Of a DNA stretch of 64,000 bases, positions 10,428 through 21,496 are shown one piece after another (the first letter of the stretch is position 1; each line of letters starts with the position of its first letter). The translations under genes were made by a program, and so were the position numbers. The DNA is taken from contig DDVW01000037.1 in the NCBI GenBank assembly GCA_002345545.1, positions 24,034 through 88,033 of the forward strand, written 5' to 3'. This DNA is from Stenotrophomonas sp. UBA2302 (lineage in GTDB: Bacteria; Pseudomonadota; Gammaproteobacteria; Xanthomonadales; Xanthomonadaceae). The notes beneath the pieces are model-generated. The model was given only the letters and a program-made list of their open reading frames with translations. It was not told the origin of the DNA and ran no database searches.

Positions 10428-11111
10428 ATGACCGTTTCCCCGACCCTGTTCCGTATCGCGGCCGCCGCGATCCTGGCAGCCACCAGCCTGCCGGCACTGG
10501 CCATGGAGCCGTTCACCGCCAACTACCAGGCCAGCTACATGGGCATGCAGGCCAATGGCGTCATGACGCTGGCCGCCGAGGAAGGCAACCGCTGGCGCTA
10601 CAGCCTGCAGATCAAAAACCCGATGGCCGACCTGAGCCAGAGCACGGTGTTCGACGAGCAGGCCGGCAAACTGCGCCCGCTCAGCAGCCACGACCGCTCC
10701 ACCGTGCTGATCAAGCGCAAGCAGGTCGATGCCAGTTACGACTGGAGCAGCCGGCAGGCGACCTGGAACGGCGACGTCAAGCCCGAACGTCGCGGCCCGA
10801 TCAGCCTGCGCAGTGGCGACATGGATGCACTGCTGATCAACCTCGCCATCGTCCGCGACCTGGCCGCCGGCAAGCCGCTGAGCTATCGCATGGTCGACGA
10901 CGGCCGCATCAAGCCGATGACCTACCGGGTGATCGGCAAGGAAAACGTCACCATCGACGGCAAGGACCGGGAAGCCACCAAGGTCGCGCGCGTGGATGGT
11001 GACAAGGAACAGATCGCCTGGATCGTGCCGGGAATGCCGGTACCGGCGCGGCTGTTGCAGCGCGAAAAAGGCCGGGACGCACTGGACCTGACTATCAAGT
11101 CGCTCCACTGA
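10428..11111 (+). CDS. DUF3108 domain exported protein (copy 2)
   Basis: A 227-residue paralogue of the preceding gene, with a clear signal peptide (cleavage near ALAME, residue 24). The same landmarks occur in the same order: FTANYQASYMGMQANGVMTL, QSTVFDEQAGKLRPLS, IKRKQVDASYDW, MDALLINLAIVRDL and VPARLLQREKGRDALDLTI. AAGGAG lies seven bases upstream of the ATG at 10428, which fixes the start. The tandem pair probably arose by duplication and is closed by a bidirectional terminator. Confidence 0.8.
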   Translation: MTVSPTLFRIAAAAILAATSLPALAMEPFTANYQASYMGMQANGVMTLAAEEGNRWRYSLQIKNPMADLSQSTVFDEQAGKLRPLSSHDRSTVLIKRKQVDASYDWSSRQATWNGDVKPERRGPISLRSGDMDALLINLAIVRDLAAGKPLSYRMVDDGRIKPMTYRVIGKENVTIDGKDREATKVARVDGDKEQIAWIVPGMPVPARLLQREKGRDALDLTIKSLH

Positions 11112-11196
11112 TCGACAGCGGCGCTCTGCATTGGCGGGGCACGCCATGCCATCCCGACACTTCCTGGCGGACATCGCCAAGCATTCCAAGAATATA

Positions 11197-11223
11197 AAAA
11201 GCCCGGCATCACGCCGGGCTTTT
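11197..11223. terminator. Bidirectional Rho-independent terminator
   Basis: AAAA then GCCCGGC (11201-11207), a 5-base loop ATCAC, GCCGGGC (11213-11219) then TTTT. The A- and T-runs flank both arms, so it can stop the DUF3108 transcript and the converging murA/EF-hand transcript. Confidence 0.85.
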
Positions 11224-11254
11224 CTCTTCAGGAATCACCAGCACCAGAGCACGC

Positions 11255-12882
<1,628 letters not shown>

Positions 12883-13116
12883 TCAACCGGCTTCGGCCGG
12901 TGTCATGGTGGTCAGTGCCAGCGCATGCAGCGCGCCACTGTCCAGATGCGCCTTGACCGTGGCATTGACCATGCGATGGCGTGCCAGCAACGGCTTGCCG
13001 GCAAATGCCTCGCAGACCACCGTCGCCTCGAAATGTACGCCGTCGTCACCCTGCACGCGGGCACGGGCACCCGGCAGGCCGGTTTCGATCAGGTTACGGA
13101 TGGTTTCAGCGTCCAA
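12883..13116 (-). CDS. BolA/IbaG family protein
   Basis: A 77-residue BolA-fold protein with the family core FEATVVCEAFAGKPLLARHRMVNATVKAHLDSGALHALALTTMTPAE; the His in RHRMV is the usual Fe-S ligand when paired with a monothiol glutaredoxin. The size and position upstream of murA match IbaG rather than BolA itself. The start is TTG at 13116, supported by AGGA seven bases upstream. Divergent from kdsD with a 53-base gap. Confidence 0.88.
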   Translation of the reverse strand: MDAETIRNLIETGLPGARARVQGDDGVHFEATVVCEAFAGKPLLARHRMVNATVKAHLDSGALHALALTTMTPAEAG

Positions 13117-13169
13117 AGCACTTTCCTAATAAAATGGACGGCCATTCTACTATCCCGAGTGGCGCCCGT

Positions 13170-14171
13170 ATGGCTGCTTCCCCCCTTCCCCTGAACGCTC
13201 CCGGCGATGCCGAGCTGATCGCCAGCGGCCAGCGCGTGTTCAAGATCGAACAGGCCGAGCTGGACCGCGTCGGCAACCGTATCGGTGCCGAGTTCGCCAC
13301 CGCCTGCCGGCTGGTCCTGGGCTCACGTGGTCGCGTGGTCGCCACCGGCATGGGCAAATCCGGGCATATCGCGCGCAAGATCGCCGCGACCCTGGCCTCC
13401 ACCGGCACCCCGGCGTTCTACGTGCATCCGGGCGAAGCCGGCCACGGCGACCTGGGCATGATCACCGGCGATGACGTGGTGCTGGCGCTGTCCTATTCCG
13501 GGGAATCTGACGAGGTGCTGATGCTGCTGCCGGTACTCAAGCGCCAGGGCAACCCGCTGATCGCGATGACCGGCAAGCCGCAGTCCAGCCTGGCCCGCGC
13601 CGCCGACGTGCATCTGGATGTGAACGTCGACCACGAGGCCTGCCCGCTGGCACTGGCACCGACCTCCAGCACCACCGCCTCGCTGGCGATGGGTGACGCA
13701 CTGGCGGTGGCCCTGCTCGATGCACGCGGCTTCACCGCCGATGACTTCGCCCGCTCGCACCCGGCCGGCAGCCTTGGCCGCCGCCTGCTGCTGCACATCA
13801 CCGACGTGATGCATGCCGGCGACGAACTGCCCGCCGTGCGTGAGGACGCCAGCCTCAGCCAGGCGCTGATGGAAATGAGCCGCAAGCGCCTGGGCATGAC
13901 TTCGGTGATCGATGCCGAAGGCCGCCTTGTCGGCCTGTTCACCGACGGCGACCTGCGCCGTGCACTGGATACCGACCTGGACGTGCGCACCGCCGGCATC
14001 GCCCAGGTGATGACCCGCAATCCGCGCACCATCGGTGCCGGCCACCTGGCCGTGGAGGCCGCACGCCTGCTGGAGAAACACCAGATCAACGGCCTGATCG
14101 TTGTGGATACCGACAACCGTCCCGTCGGTGCCCTGAACATTCATGACCTGTTGCGGGCAAAAGTGGTTTAA
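13170..14171 (+). CDS. kdsD: D-arabinose 5-phosphate isomerase
   Basis: A 333-residue isomerase converting ribulose 5-phosphate to arabinose 5-phosphate, the Kdo precursor. The N-terminal SIS domain shows GMGKSGHIARKIAATLASTGTPA and SYSGESDEVL; two CBS domains follow (about 205-260 and 270-330, with TDGDLRRAL and LEKHQINGLIVVD). The ATG at 13170 is chosen as directly preceding the family-like start MAASPLPL; an in-frame ATG at 13134 lies only 18 bases from the divergent gene. It begins the LPS operon running on to rpoN. Confidence 0.93.
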   Translation: MAASPLPLNAPGDAELIASGQRVFKIEQAELDRVGNRIGAEFATACRLVLGSRGRVVATGMGKSGHIARKIAATLASTGTPAFYVHPGEAGHGDLGMITGDDVVLALSYSGESDEVLMLLPVLKRQGNPLIAMTGKPQSSLARAADVHLDVNVDHEACPLALAPTSSTTASLAMGDALAVALLDARGFTADDFARSHPAGSLGRRLLLHITDVMHAGDELPAVREDASLSQALMEMSRKRLGMTSVIDAEGRLVGLFTDGDLRRALDTDLDVRTAGIAQVMTRNPRTIGAGHLAVEAARLLEKHQINGLIVVDTDNRPVGALNIHDLLRAKVV

Positions 14172-14233
14172 AGCCCGCACAATGACGCGTTCCGGGCCCA
14201 CCGCCCGGCCAAGCCGCAACGGATCGCCCGCAC

Positions 14234-14782
14234 ATGCCCTATTCCCCGCTCGACCACTTCCCCGCCAACCTGCACGCCCGCGCCCACGACATCCGCCTGG
14301 CCTGCTTTGACGTGGACGGCACGCTGACCGATGGCCGGCTGTTCTACGACCATGCCGGCAACGAGAGCAAGGCCTATTACGTGCAGGACGGGCTGGGCCT
14401 GAAACTGCTGCAGCAACATGGCATCCATCCGGTATTGATCACCGCGCGCAACAGCCTGTCGGCGCAGAAGCGCGGTGCCGATCTGGGCATCGACACCCAG
14501 ATCGCGGTCGGCGACAAGCTGGCCAGCGTGCGTGCACTGTGCGAACAGCTCGGCATCGGCCTGGAACAGGTCGCCTTCATGGGCGATGACCTGCCCGATC
14601 TGGCGCCCCTGTGCGCAGTCGGCCTGGCGGTGGCGCCGGCGGACGCACATCCCTGGATCGCCGAGCGTGTGCACTGGCAGACCCGCGCCCGTGGCGGTCG
14701 CGGCGCCGCGCGCGAACTGTGCGATGTACTGCTGGCCGCACAAGGAAAACTGGACGCCGTGCTGGCGAGGTTTTCCCGATGA
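14234..14782 (+). CDS. kdsC: 3-deoxy-D-manno-octulosonate 8-phosphate phosphatase
   Basis: A 182-residue HAD phosphatase that removes phosphate from Kdo-8-P. The catalytic motif FDVDGTLTDGRL has the nucleophile Asp26 and acid Asp28; ITARNS is motif II, and GDDLPDL motif IV. It has the short HAD form without a cap domain, typical of tetrameric KdsC. Its stop overlaps the lptC start (ATGA). Confidence 0.95.
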   Translation: MPYSPLDHFPANLHARAHDIRLACFDVDGTLTDGRLFYDHAGNESKAYYVQDGLGLKLLQQHGIHPVLITARNSLSAQKRGADLGIDTQIAVGDKLASVRALCEQLGIGLEQVAFMGDDLPDLAPLCAVGLAVAPADAHPWIAERVHWQTRARGGRGAARELCDVLLAAQGKLDAVLARFSR

Positions 14783-15345
14783 ACTGGCGCACCGTACTCG
14801 GCCTCGTTCTGGCGGCAGCGGCACTGGCCAGCGGCTGGTCGGCGTGGCAGCAGCGCCAATCGGCCCACGCCGTGGACCCGGACAGCCAGCGTCCGGATTA
14901 CGTGCTGGGCGACTTCGAGATCGTCACTCTGGGCAAGGACGGCAAGGAATCGGCCACCCTGCGCGCGCCTGCCATGGAGCGCAACCCCGGCGACGACTCC
15001 TCGGACATCACCCGGCCGGTGTTCCTGCTGCCCGACAGCGCCGGCCGGCACTGGCAGCTGAAGGCCGATACCGGCTGGATCAGCGCCAAGGGCGAGGAAC
15101 TGCGCCTGCGCGGCAACGTCAGCGGTGACAGCCCGCGCGATGACCAGACCCCTGTCACCACCTTCCGCACCGATGCGCTGGATGTATTCCCCGACCGCGA
15201 CCTGGCCCGCACCGACAAGCGCGTGACCATGACCCGCCCCGGCCTGCACCAGAGCGGCCTCGGCTTCCAGGCCAACCTGAAGTCCGGGCAATATTCCCTC
15301 CTTTCCCAGGTCAAGACCCGCTATGAACCCAATGCCGCCCGCTAA
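14779..15345 (+). CDS. lptC: LPS export ABC transporter periplasmic protein LptC
   Basis: A 188-residue bitopic protein: a membrane anchor at 5-20 and a periplasmic beta-jellyroll region (PDYVLGDFEIVTLGKDGK onward). LptC receives LPS from the inner-membrane LptBFG extractor and passes it to LptA. It lies between kdsC and lptA and overlaps lptA by 23 bases in another frame, an arrangement that ties their translation together. Confidence 0.9.
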   Translation: MNWRTVLGLVLAAAALASGWSAWQQRQSAHAVDPDSQRPDYVLGDFEIVTLGKDGKESATLRAPAMERNPGDDSSDITRPVFLLPDSAGRHWQLKADTGWISAKGEELRLRGNVSGDSPRDDQTPVTTFRTDALDVFPDRDLARTDKRVTMTRPGLHQSGLGFQANLKSGQYSLLSQVKTRYEPNAAR

Positions 15346-15847
15346 GCTCGCGTCGATCGCCCTGCTCGCCGGCCTGCTTGCCCCCGGTCTGGCATGGTCC
15401 AAGTCGTCCGATCGCAATCAGCCGATGACCATCGACTCGACCACCAGTGACTGCAACATGGTCGATGACAACGGCAAGTGCCGTTTCAGCGGTGATGTGG
15501 TCATCGTCCAGGGCACGCTGGAGATCCACGCCGACACCGCCGATGTGATCCAGAAGAACGGCGAAACCGAGCGCGTGGTGCTGACCGGACGCCAGGCCAC
15601 GCTGAAGCAGCAGATGGACGACGGCACCTGGATGAATGCCAGCGCCGACAACATGGATTACAACGTCAACAGCGAAGTGATCATCCTCACCGGCAACTAC
15701 AAGGTCGACTCCGAACGCGGCTCCAACGCCGGCCAGCGCATGGTCTACAACACCCGCAGCGGCGCGATGCAGAGCGGCGGCGATGGCAGCCGCGTGCGTA
15801 CCGTGATCCAGCCCAAGAAGAAGCCTGCCGCCGGGGAGAGGAAGTAA
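15323..15847 (+). CDS. lptA: LPS transport periplasmic protein LptA
   Basis: A 174-residue periplasmic protein with a signal peptide (1-26, ending LAWSKS). The OstA/LptA core is visible in [44 protein letters not shown] and [14 protein letters not shown]. It forms the bridge filament carrying LPS across the periplasm. A cationic tail ([10 protein letters not shown]) ends the protein. The stop overlaps the lptB start by one base. Confidence 0.92.
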   Translation: MNPMPPAKLASIALLAGLLAPGLAWSKSSDRNQPMTIDSTTSDCNMVDDNGKCRFSGDVVIVQGTLEIHADTADVIQKNGETERVVLTGRQATLKQQMDDGTWMNASADNMDYNVNSEVIILTGNYKVDSERGSNAGQRMVYNTRSGAMQSGGDGSRVRTVIQPKKKPAAGERK

Positions 15848-16566
15848 TGCTCGTCGCCGAAGGCCTGCGTAAAAGCTACAAGAAACGCGAAGTCGTCAAA
15901 GAGTTCGGCCTGACCCTGGACGCCGGTGAAGTCGTCGGCCTGCTTGGTCCCAACGGTGCCGGCAAGACCACCTGCTTCTACATGATCGTGGGTCTGGTGG
16001 AGAGCGATGCCGGCCGCATCGTGCTGGACGGCCGCGACATCACCTCCGATCCCATGTATTCCCGCGCCAAGCTCGGTGTGGGCTACCTGCCGCAGGAACC
16101 GTCGATTTTCCGCAAGCTCAGTGTGGCCGACAACATCCGCCTGGTGCTGGAGCTGCGCGAGGACCTGGACGCGGATGGCCGCGAGCGCGAGCTGTCATCG
16201 CTACTGGACGAACTGCAGATCGGCCATGTCGCCGAACAGGCCGGCGCCAGCCTCTCCGGTGGCGAACGCCGTCGCTGCGAGATCGCCCGCGCCCTGGCTG
16301 CCAGGCCGCGCCTGATCCTGCTCGATGAGCCCTTCGCCGGTGTCGATCCGATCTCGGTGGGTGAAATCCAGCGTATCGTCACCCACCTCAAGCAGCGTGG
16401 CATCGGCGTGCTGATCACCGACCACAACGTGCGCGAGACCTTGGGAATCTGCGACCGGGCGTATATCCTCAATGAAGGCAGCGTACTGGCGCAGGGGGCA
16501 CCGGAAGAGCTGCTGGCCAACACCGATGTCCGTCGCGTCTATCTCGGAGACGCGTTCACGCTCTGA
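15847..16566 (+). CDS. lptB: LPS export ABC transporter ATP-binding protein LptB
   Basis: A 239-residue ABC ATPase powering LPS extraction. It shows Walker [10 protein letters not shown] at 34-42, Q-loop YLPQEPSIF, signature LSGGERRR, Walker [11 protein letters not shown] and the H-loop [10 protein letters not shown]. The [10 protein letters not shown] segment after the Q-loop is characteristic of LptB. Its partners LptF and LptG are not in the window. Confidence 0.96.
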   Translation: MLVAEGLRKSYKKREVVKEFGLTLDAGEVVGLLGPNGAGKTTCFYMIVGLVESDAGRIVLDGRDITSDPMYSRAKLGVGYLPQEPSIFRKLSVADNIRLVLELREDLDADGRERELSSLLDELQIGHVAEQAGASLSGGERRRCEIARALAARPRLILLDEPFAGVDPISVGEIQRIVTHLKQRGIGVLITDHNVRETLGICDRAYILNEGSVLAQGAPEELLANTDVRRVYLGDAFTL

Positions 16567-16609
16567 ACCGCGACCGACAGCCCCCCGCCATTCCAGGACA
16601 GGAACAGGC

Positions 16610-18040
16610 ATGAAAGCACGGTTGCAGACATCGCTCGGACAACAGCTGGTCATGACGCCGCAACTGCGTCAGTCCATCCGGCTTTTGCAGATGTCCAGTG
16701 CCGAGCTGGACGTCGAGCTGGCCGAAGCGGTGGAGACCAACCCGCTGCTGGAATGGGCCGAGAACGCCGAAGGTGGTGGAGCCGACGAGGCCGCACCCGG
16801 CAGCGGCGACGACAGCCCGGCCGATCCGGCGCAAGGCGAGATCAACAGTGACAGCGCCGACTGGGAACAGGACGATGCCGACTGGAGCAGTGGCCGCGGT
16901 GGATCGTTCGAGGATGACGGCCCGGAGGGCGAGCGTGAGCAGGTCGCCGAGGCCGAGACGCTGGTCGACCACCTGCTGTGGCAGCTGCACCTCTCACCGC
17001 TCGGCAACCGTGACCGCGCCATCGGCGCAGCGCTGATCGACGCCTTCGATGACGACGGCTACCTGCGCGAGCCGCTGTCGTCCATCGCCCAGACCCTGCT
17101 GCCGCATATCCACGCCAGTGAAGACGAAATCCTGACCGTGCTGCACCAGATCCAGCGCTTCGATCCGGTCGGCATCGGCGCCCGCTCGCTTGGTGAATGC
17201 CTGACCCTGCAACTGGATGTACTGCCTGCGCGGACCGCGACGGTGGAGCTGGCCCGTGCCATTGCCAACGGCCCACTGGAACGGCTGCCGCGCGCCGGCA
17301 TCACCGGCATCGCCCAGGAACTGAAACAACCGGTGCCCGCAGTCGAGGAGGCGGTGCAGCTGCTGCGCTCGCTGGACCCGCGTCCGGGCAAACAGATGAG
17401 CGAGCTGTCGACCGACACCTACGTCGTGCCCGACTGTGTGGTCTGGCGCCAGCGCGGCATCTGGCGGGCCGCCCTGGCCGGCCATGCCGGCCCGCGCGTG
17501 GTCATCCACCAGGGCTACGAACAGCTGATCCGCCGCTGCGGCGAGGCCGATGCCAGCTATCTGCGCACGCAACTGCAGGAGGCGCGCTGGCTGCTCAAGA
17601 GCCTGGAAGCGCGCGGTGAAACCCTGCTGCGGGTGGTCAACCGCCTGCTCCACCACCAGGCCGCCTTCCTGGAATTCGGCGCGCAGGCACTGCGTCCGTT
17701 GACCCTGCGCGAGATCGCCGGCGAGCTGGAGCTGCACGAATCCACCGTCTCCCGCGCCATCGCCCGCAAGTACGTGCGCACCCCGCGCGGCACCTTGCCG
17801 CTGCGTGCCTTTTTCGCCTCGGGCATCGATACCGAAGGCGGCGGTGAGGCATCCAGCACCGCGATCCAGTCGATGATCCGCAAGCTCATCGAGGCCGAAC
17901 CCCCGCGCAAGCCGCTTTCTGACGCCAAGCTGGCCGAGATGCTCAAAACCACCGGCATACCGGTGGCGCGGCGCACCGTGGCGAAGTATCGTGAAGCCAT
18001 GAACATTCCCGCCTCCCACGAACGTGTGCGCATCGCCTGA
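16610..18040 (+). CDS. rpoN: RNA polymerase sigma-54 factor
   Basis: A 476-residue sigma-54. Region I at the N-terminus is Gln/Leu-rich (LGQQLVMTPQLRQSIRLLQMS), an acidic linker fills 50-110, the core-binding domain follows, then the helix-turn-helix ESTVSRAIARKYVRTPRG and the C-terminal RpoN box ARRTVAKYRE. It directs nitrogen, flagellar and pilus genes with enhancer-binding proteins. Located 43 bases after lptB and followed by hpf, ptsN, hprK and rapZ, the conserved rpoN neighbourhood. Confidence 0.97.
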   Translation: MKARLQTSLGQQLVMTPQLRQSIRLLQMSSAELDVELAEAVETNPLLEWAENAEGGGADEAAPGSGDDSPADPAQGEINSDSADWEQDDADWSSGRGGSFEDDGPEGEREQVAEAETLVDHLLWQLHLSPLGNRDRAIGAALIDAFDDDGYLREPLSSIAQTLLPHIHASEDEILTVLHQIQRFDPVGIGARSLGECLTLQLDVLPARTATVELARAIANGPLERLPRAGITGIAQELKQPVPAVEEAVQLLRSLDPRPGKQMSELSTDTYVVPDCVVWRQRGIWRAALAGHAGPRVVIHQGYEQLIRRCGEADASYLRTQLQEARWLLKSLEARGETLLRVVNRLLHHQAAFLEFGAQALRPLTLREIAGELELHESTVSRAIARKYVRTPRGTLPLRAFFASGIDTEGGGEASSTAIQSMIRKLIEAEPPRKPLSDAKLAEMLKTTGIPVARRTVAKYREAMNIPASHERVRIA

Positions 18041-18100
18041 AGCGGCTCACGGGGCAGGTGGGGAGGTCCATGCGGCAACCCGAACCACAGGAGGAATACG

Positions 18101-18415
18101 ATGCGAATCGAGACGTATGGCAAAGACGTAGAAGTCACGCCCGCCCTGAAGGAATACGTGGAAACCAAGCTGCAACGGCTGGCCAAGCACTTCGAGCAGC
18201 ATTGCGAAGTGCGGGTGACGCTGTCACTGCAGAAGAACGAACACCACGTTGACGCCAGCGCCAACCTCCCCGGCCAGACCCTGCATGCCGAAGCCGGCGC
18301 GCAGACCATGTATGCCGCGATCGACATCCTTGCCGACAAGCTCGACCGGCTGGTCATCAAGCACAAGGAGAAGAATCTTGCCCATGCACCGCATGCGCTG
18401 CGCGACAATGGCTGA
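18101..18415 (+). CDS. hpf: Ribosome hibernation promoting factor, short form
   Basis: A 104-residue HPF/YfiA protein (MRIETYGKDVEVTPALKEYVETKLQRL start is compact family sequence, shown here only in part). The length shows the short form without the C-terminal dimerisation domain, which acts with RMF to form 100S ribosomes in gammaproteobacteria. A strong AGGAGG site lies six bases before the ATG. Confidence 0.93.
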   Translation: MRIETYGKDVEVTPALKEYVETKLQRLAKHFEQHCEVRVTLSLQKNEHHVDASANLPGQTLHAEAGAQTMYAAIDILADKLDRLVIKHKEKNLAHAPHALRDNG

Positions 18416-18439
18416 CAGACGCCATCGTTTCTTGCAGAC

Positions 18440-18892
18440 ATGCCCTTGAATGACCTGATGGCGGCCGTGAGTACCCGGGTACTTGCGGCCGCCGATCGTG
18501 ACAGCACACTTCGTGTCGCCGCCCAGCTGCTGGCCTGCCAGGAAGCCGCCGAAGACAGTATTTTCCAGAGCCTGTGCGAACGCGAGAGCGTTGGCAGCAC
18601 GGGCATCGGCCACGGCATCGCCATCCCCCATGGCCGCTCGAGCCTGTTGCAGCGCCCTCGCGGGGCACTGCTGCGTCTATTGCAGCCGGTGGATTTCGGT
18701 GCCAGCGAACCGGTCGATCTGGTGTTCGCGATGGCGGTACCGGCGCATTACACCCACCAACACCTGATGTTGCTGTCCGAGCTGGCGGAGCTGTTCTCCG
18801 ACGCGGGCATCCGTGCCGCCCTGCGCGCCGCCGACGACGAGGCGGCCCTGAAACAGATACTCGATCACCCACACCAGGCCCGCTCACCATGA
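18440..18892 (+). CDS. ptsN: PTS IIA-like nitrogen regulatory protein PtsN
   Basis: A 150-residue EIIA-Ntr protein. The phosphorylatable His64 lies in [10 protein letters not shown] (57-66). PtsN accepts phosphate through a PTS relay and regulates potassium uptake, sigma-54-linked processes and other targets by protein contact. No PtsP or NPr is in view; the HPr and EI encoded 2.3 kb downstream may serve it (inference). The stop overlaps the hprK start by four bases. Confidence 0.93.
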   Translation: MPLNDLMAAVSTRVLAAADRDSTLRVAAQLLACQEAAEDSIFQSLCERESVGSTGIGHGIAIPHGRSSLLQRPRGALLRLLQPVDFGASEPVDLVFAMAVPAHYTHQHLMLLSELAELFSDAGIRAALRAADDEAALKQILDHPHQARSP

Positions 18893-19839
18893 ATACCCGC
18901 ATCACCGCACGCGAGCTCTTCGATCAGCAGCGTGAGCGCCTGGAACTGCGCTGGATCGCCGGACAGGCGGGGGAACAACGTGAGCTGGAAGCCGGCAACA
19001 CCGTCTCCCGGCGTCCGTCACTGGCCGGCTACCTGAACACCATCTACCCGAACAAAGTGCAGATCCTCGGTACCGAGGAACTGACCTGGCTGGATTCGCT
19101 GGACGCGCGCCAGCGCTGGGAGGTCATCCAGCGCATCGTCCAGGCGCATCCGCTGGCGCTGGTGATCACCAAGAGCCACGGCTGCCCGGAAGACCTGCGG
19201 GCCGCCGCCGATGAATCGCAGACGCCGCTGTGGATCTCCCCCAAGCGCGGCCACGAGCTGCTCAACCACCTGTCCTACCACCTGGCCCGCACGCTGGCAC
19301 CGCGCATCACCCTGCATGGTGTATTCATGGAAATCTATTCCATCGGCGTGCTGGTCACCGGCGAGGCCGGCTCCGGCAAGAGCGAGCTGGCGCTGGAACT
19401 GTTGTCACGCGGGCACCGGCTGGTGGCCGACGACGCCCCCGAATTCACCCAGATTGCACCGGACGTACTGGATGGCACCTGCCCGGAGCTGCTGCAGGAT
19501 CTGCTGGAGGTGCGCGGACTGGGCGTGCTCAACGTGCGCCAGATGTTCGGTGACACGGCTGTAAAGAAGAACAAGTACCTTCGCCTGATCGTCCACCTGA
19601 CCAAGCCGATGACCGAGCCCACCACCTACGGCTACGAACGCCTGACCGGCGATTCCGGTAAGCGCCATGTGCTGGATCTGGACGTACCACTGATCACCCT
19701 GCCGGTGATGCCGGGTCGCAACCTGGCGGTGCTGACCGAAGCGGCCACCCGCCTGCATATCCTGCGCACAAAGGGCATCGATCCTGCCGCCATGTTCATC
19801 GCCCGCCACAGCAACCTGTTGGAGCAACGCACCCCATGA
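18889..19839 (+). CDS. hprK: HPr kinase/phosphorylase
   Basis: A 316-residue bifunctional enzyme that adds and removes phosphate at Ser46 of HPr. The P-loop GEAGSGKS is at 158-165, the capping VADDAPEF follows, and the family signature [16 protein letters not shown] is at 206-221. It is overlapped by ptsN and rapZ on either side. The target Ser46 is present in the HPr of this window, so the control loop looks intact even though no sugar permease is visible. Confidence 0.95.
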   Translation: MNTRITARELFDQQRERLELRWIAGQAGEQRELEAGNTVSRRPSLAGYLNTIYPNKVQILGTEELTWLDSLDARQRWEVIQRIVQAHPLALVITKSHGCPEDLRAAADESQTPLWISPKRGHELLNHLSYHLARTLAPRITLHGVFMEIYSIGVLVTGEAGSGKSELALELLSRGHRLVADDAPEFTQIAPDVLDGTCPELLQDLLEVRGLGVLNVRQMFGDTAVKKNKYLRLIVHLTKPMTEPTTYGYERLTGDSGKRHVLDLDVPLITLPVMPGRNLAVLTEAATRLHILRTKGIDPAAMFIARHSNLLEQRTP

Positions 19840-20714
19840 ACGCGTCCTCTTCGCCCACGCTGGTCATCGTCAGCGGCCTGTCCGGTTCGGGAAAGTCGGT
19901 CGCCCTCAAGACGTTCGAGGACCTGGATTACTACTGCTCGGACAACATCCCGCTGAACCTGCTGCCGGAGTTTGTGCGCAGCGTGCTGGGCAACCGCGAC
20001 ATGAGTGGTCCACAGCGGCTGGCGGTCGGCATCGACATGCGCGGCCGCAGCGATCTCAGCCAGCTGGCACAGTGGCGCCAGCGTGCGCAGGACTACGGCA
20101 TTGATGTGCGGCTGCTGTTTTTTGAAGCCACCGACGACACCCTGCTGGCCCGCTATGCCGATACCCGTCGCCGCCATCCGCTGAGCCAGCTGGGTCTGTC
20201 GTTGCCCGAGGCGATCATCCGCGAGCGCGAGTTGACCGCACCGCTGCGCCGCGAAGCCTATGCGGTGATCGATACCAGCAAGCTCAACGTGCACCAGTTG
20301 CGCCGCCGCATCATCACCGAGTTCGCGCTCAGCCAGGAAAGCACGCTCTCGCTGCTGTTCGAATCCTTCGCCTACAAGCGTGGCGTGCCGGCCGAAGCGG
20401 ATTTCGTGTTCGACGCGCGCGTGCTGCCCAACCCGCACTGGGACCCGGAGCTGCGCCCGTTGACCGGCCGCGACCGCGAGGTGCGCGAGCATCTTGACCA
20501 GCAGCCGGATGTCATCCGCTACGCCGCGCAGCTCGAGGATTTCCTCGACACTTGGCTGCCGAAACTGGGCAGCGAAACCCGCAGCTATGTGACCGTCGCC
20601 TTCGGCTGCACGGGTGGCAAGCACCGCTCGGTCTACCTGGCCGAGCGCATGGCGCGCCATGCCCGCGACCGCGGCTGGAAGGACGTGGCCACCTTCCATC
20701 GCGAGCAGGACTGA
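19836..20714 (+). CDS. rapZ: RNase adapter protein RapZ
   Basis: A 292-residue protein with a P-loop GLSGSGKS at 14-21 and the C-terminal RapZ blocks [28 protein letters not shown] and [16 protein letters not shown]. In Escherichia coli RapZ guides RNase E to the sRNA GlmZ and tunes glmS, hence amino-sugar supply for the envelope. Located directly after hprK with a 4-base overlap. Confidence 0.95.
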   Translation: MNASSSPTLVIVSGLSGSGKSVALKTFEDLDYYCSDNIPLNLLPEFVRSVLGNRDMSGPQRLAVGIDMRGRSDLSQLAQWRQRAQDYGIDVRLLFFEATDDTLLARYADTRRRHPLSQLGLSLPEAIIRERELTAPLRREAYAVIDTSKLNVHQLRRRIITEFALSQESTLSLLFESFAYKRGVPAEADFVFDARVLPNPHWDPELRPLTGRDREVREHLDQQPDVIRYAAQLEDFLDTWLPKLGSETRSYVTVAFGCTGGKHRSVYLAERMARHARDRGWKDVATFHREQD

Positions 20715-20779
20715 GCAGCGGTAGAAAAGAGCGTCGATGGCGCTATCGCCGACCGGCCTCCACCTGTTAACGTTCGTGG

Positions 20780-21172
20780 ATGACCTGTGGCGTTCTTCTT
20801 CTGACTCATCCCGGTATCGGTAGTGCACTGCTGGAAGTGGCCACCCGCCTGCTGCACCCGTTGCCCTTGAAAACCGAAGTATTCGAAGTACCGTTCGATG
20901 CGGATCTGGATGCATTGCTGCCATTGGCCTCGGCCGCGATGCGCAAGGTGGAAGGTGATGCCGGCGTGCTGGTGCTGACGGATCTGTACGGCGCCAGCCC
21001 GAGCAATCTGGCGGCACGGCTGGCACGGCTCGGCACACCGATCCGCCGCGTCTCGGCACTGAGCCTGCCGATGTTGCTGCGGGTGATGAACTATCCAGAG
21101 CAGGGGCTGGACCAACTGCCCGCCACCGCCGCGGCGGGCGCACGCAATGGAGCCATCATCGACGATGCTTGA
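20780..21172 (+). CDS. PTS mannose-family EIIA domain protein
   Basis: A 130-residue single-domain EIIA-Man. The phosphate-accepting His10 is in LLTHPGIG, and VLTDLYGASPSN is the second conserved loop. No EIIB, IIC or IID follows, so it cannot move sugar on its own and is probably a regulatory output of the HPr/EI relay. It overlaps ptsH by eight bases. Confidence 0.9.
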   Translation: MTCGVLLLTHPGIGSALLEVATRLLHPLPLKTEVFEVPFDADLDALLPLASAAMRKVEGDAGVLVLTDLYGASPSNLAARLARLGTPIRRVSALSLPMLLRVMNYPEQGLDQLPATAAAGARNGAIIDDA

Positions 21173-21434
21173 ACATGTATTGACTGTATCCAACCGCCTC
21201 GGCCTGCATGCCCGCGCGACCGCCAAGCTGGTGCAGCTGCTTTCCGGTTTCCGCGCCAATGCCACGCTGGTGGCCAAGGGCCGCGAGGTCAACGCCAAGA
21301 GCATCATGGGCGTGATGCTGCTGGCCGCCGGCCAGGGCACACCGGTCACCATCCGGGTGGACGGCGAGGACGAAGCTGCGGCCTTGGCGGCCGTGATCGA
21401 CCTGTTCGAACGGCGCTTCGACGAGGACAACTGA
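21165..21434 (+). CDS. ptsH: Phosphocarrier protein HPr
   Basis: An 89-residue HPr with both control sites: His15 in GLHARATA (phosphorylated by EI) and Ser46 in NAKSIMGV (target of HPr kinase). The ATG at 21165 lies inside the end of the EIIA gene. The stop forms TGATG with the start of a 20-codon reading frame that bridges to ptsI. Confidence 0.95.
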   Translation: MLEHVLTVSNRLGLHARATAKLVQLLSGFRANATLVAKGREVNAKSIMGVMLLAAGQGTPVTIRVDGEDEAAALAAVIDLFERRFDEDN

Positions 21435-21496
21435 TGTCCGCCCGCGCCGCCTGCATGTGCATCACCGCCACACCGCCACGAGGCCTGCGGTGGTGA
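21434..21496 (+). CDS. Possible 20-residue coupling micro-ORF between ptsH and ptsI
   Basis: An ATG overlapping the ptsH stop (TGATG at 21432-21436) opens 20 codons (MSARAACMCITATPPRGLRW) that end in TGA at 21494-21496, the A of which is the first base of the ptsI ATG. It therefore fills the ptsH-ptsI gap exactly and could relay ribosomes to ptsI, which lacks a strong ribosome-binding site. No family is recognised; the peptide may have no role of its own. Confidence 0.4.
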   Translation: MSARAACMCITATPPRGLRW

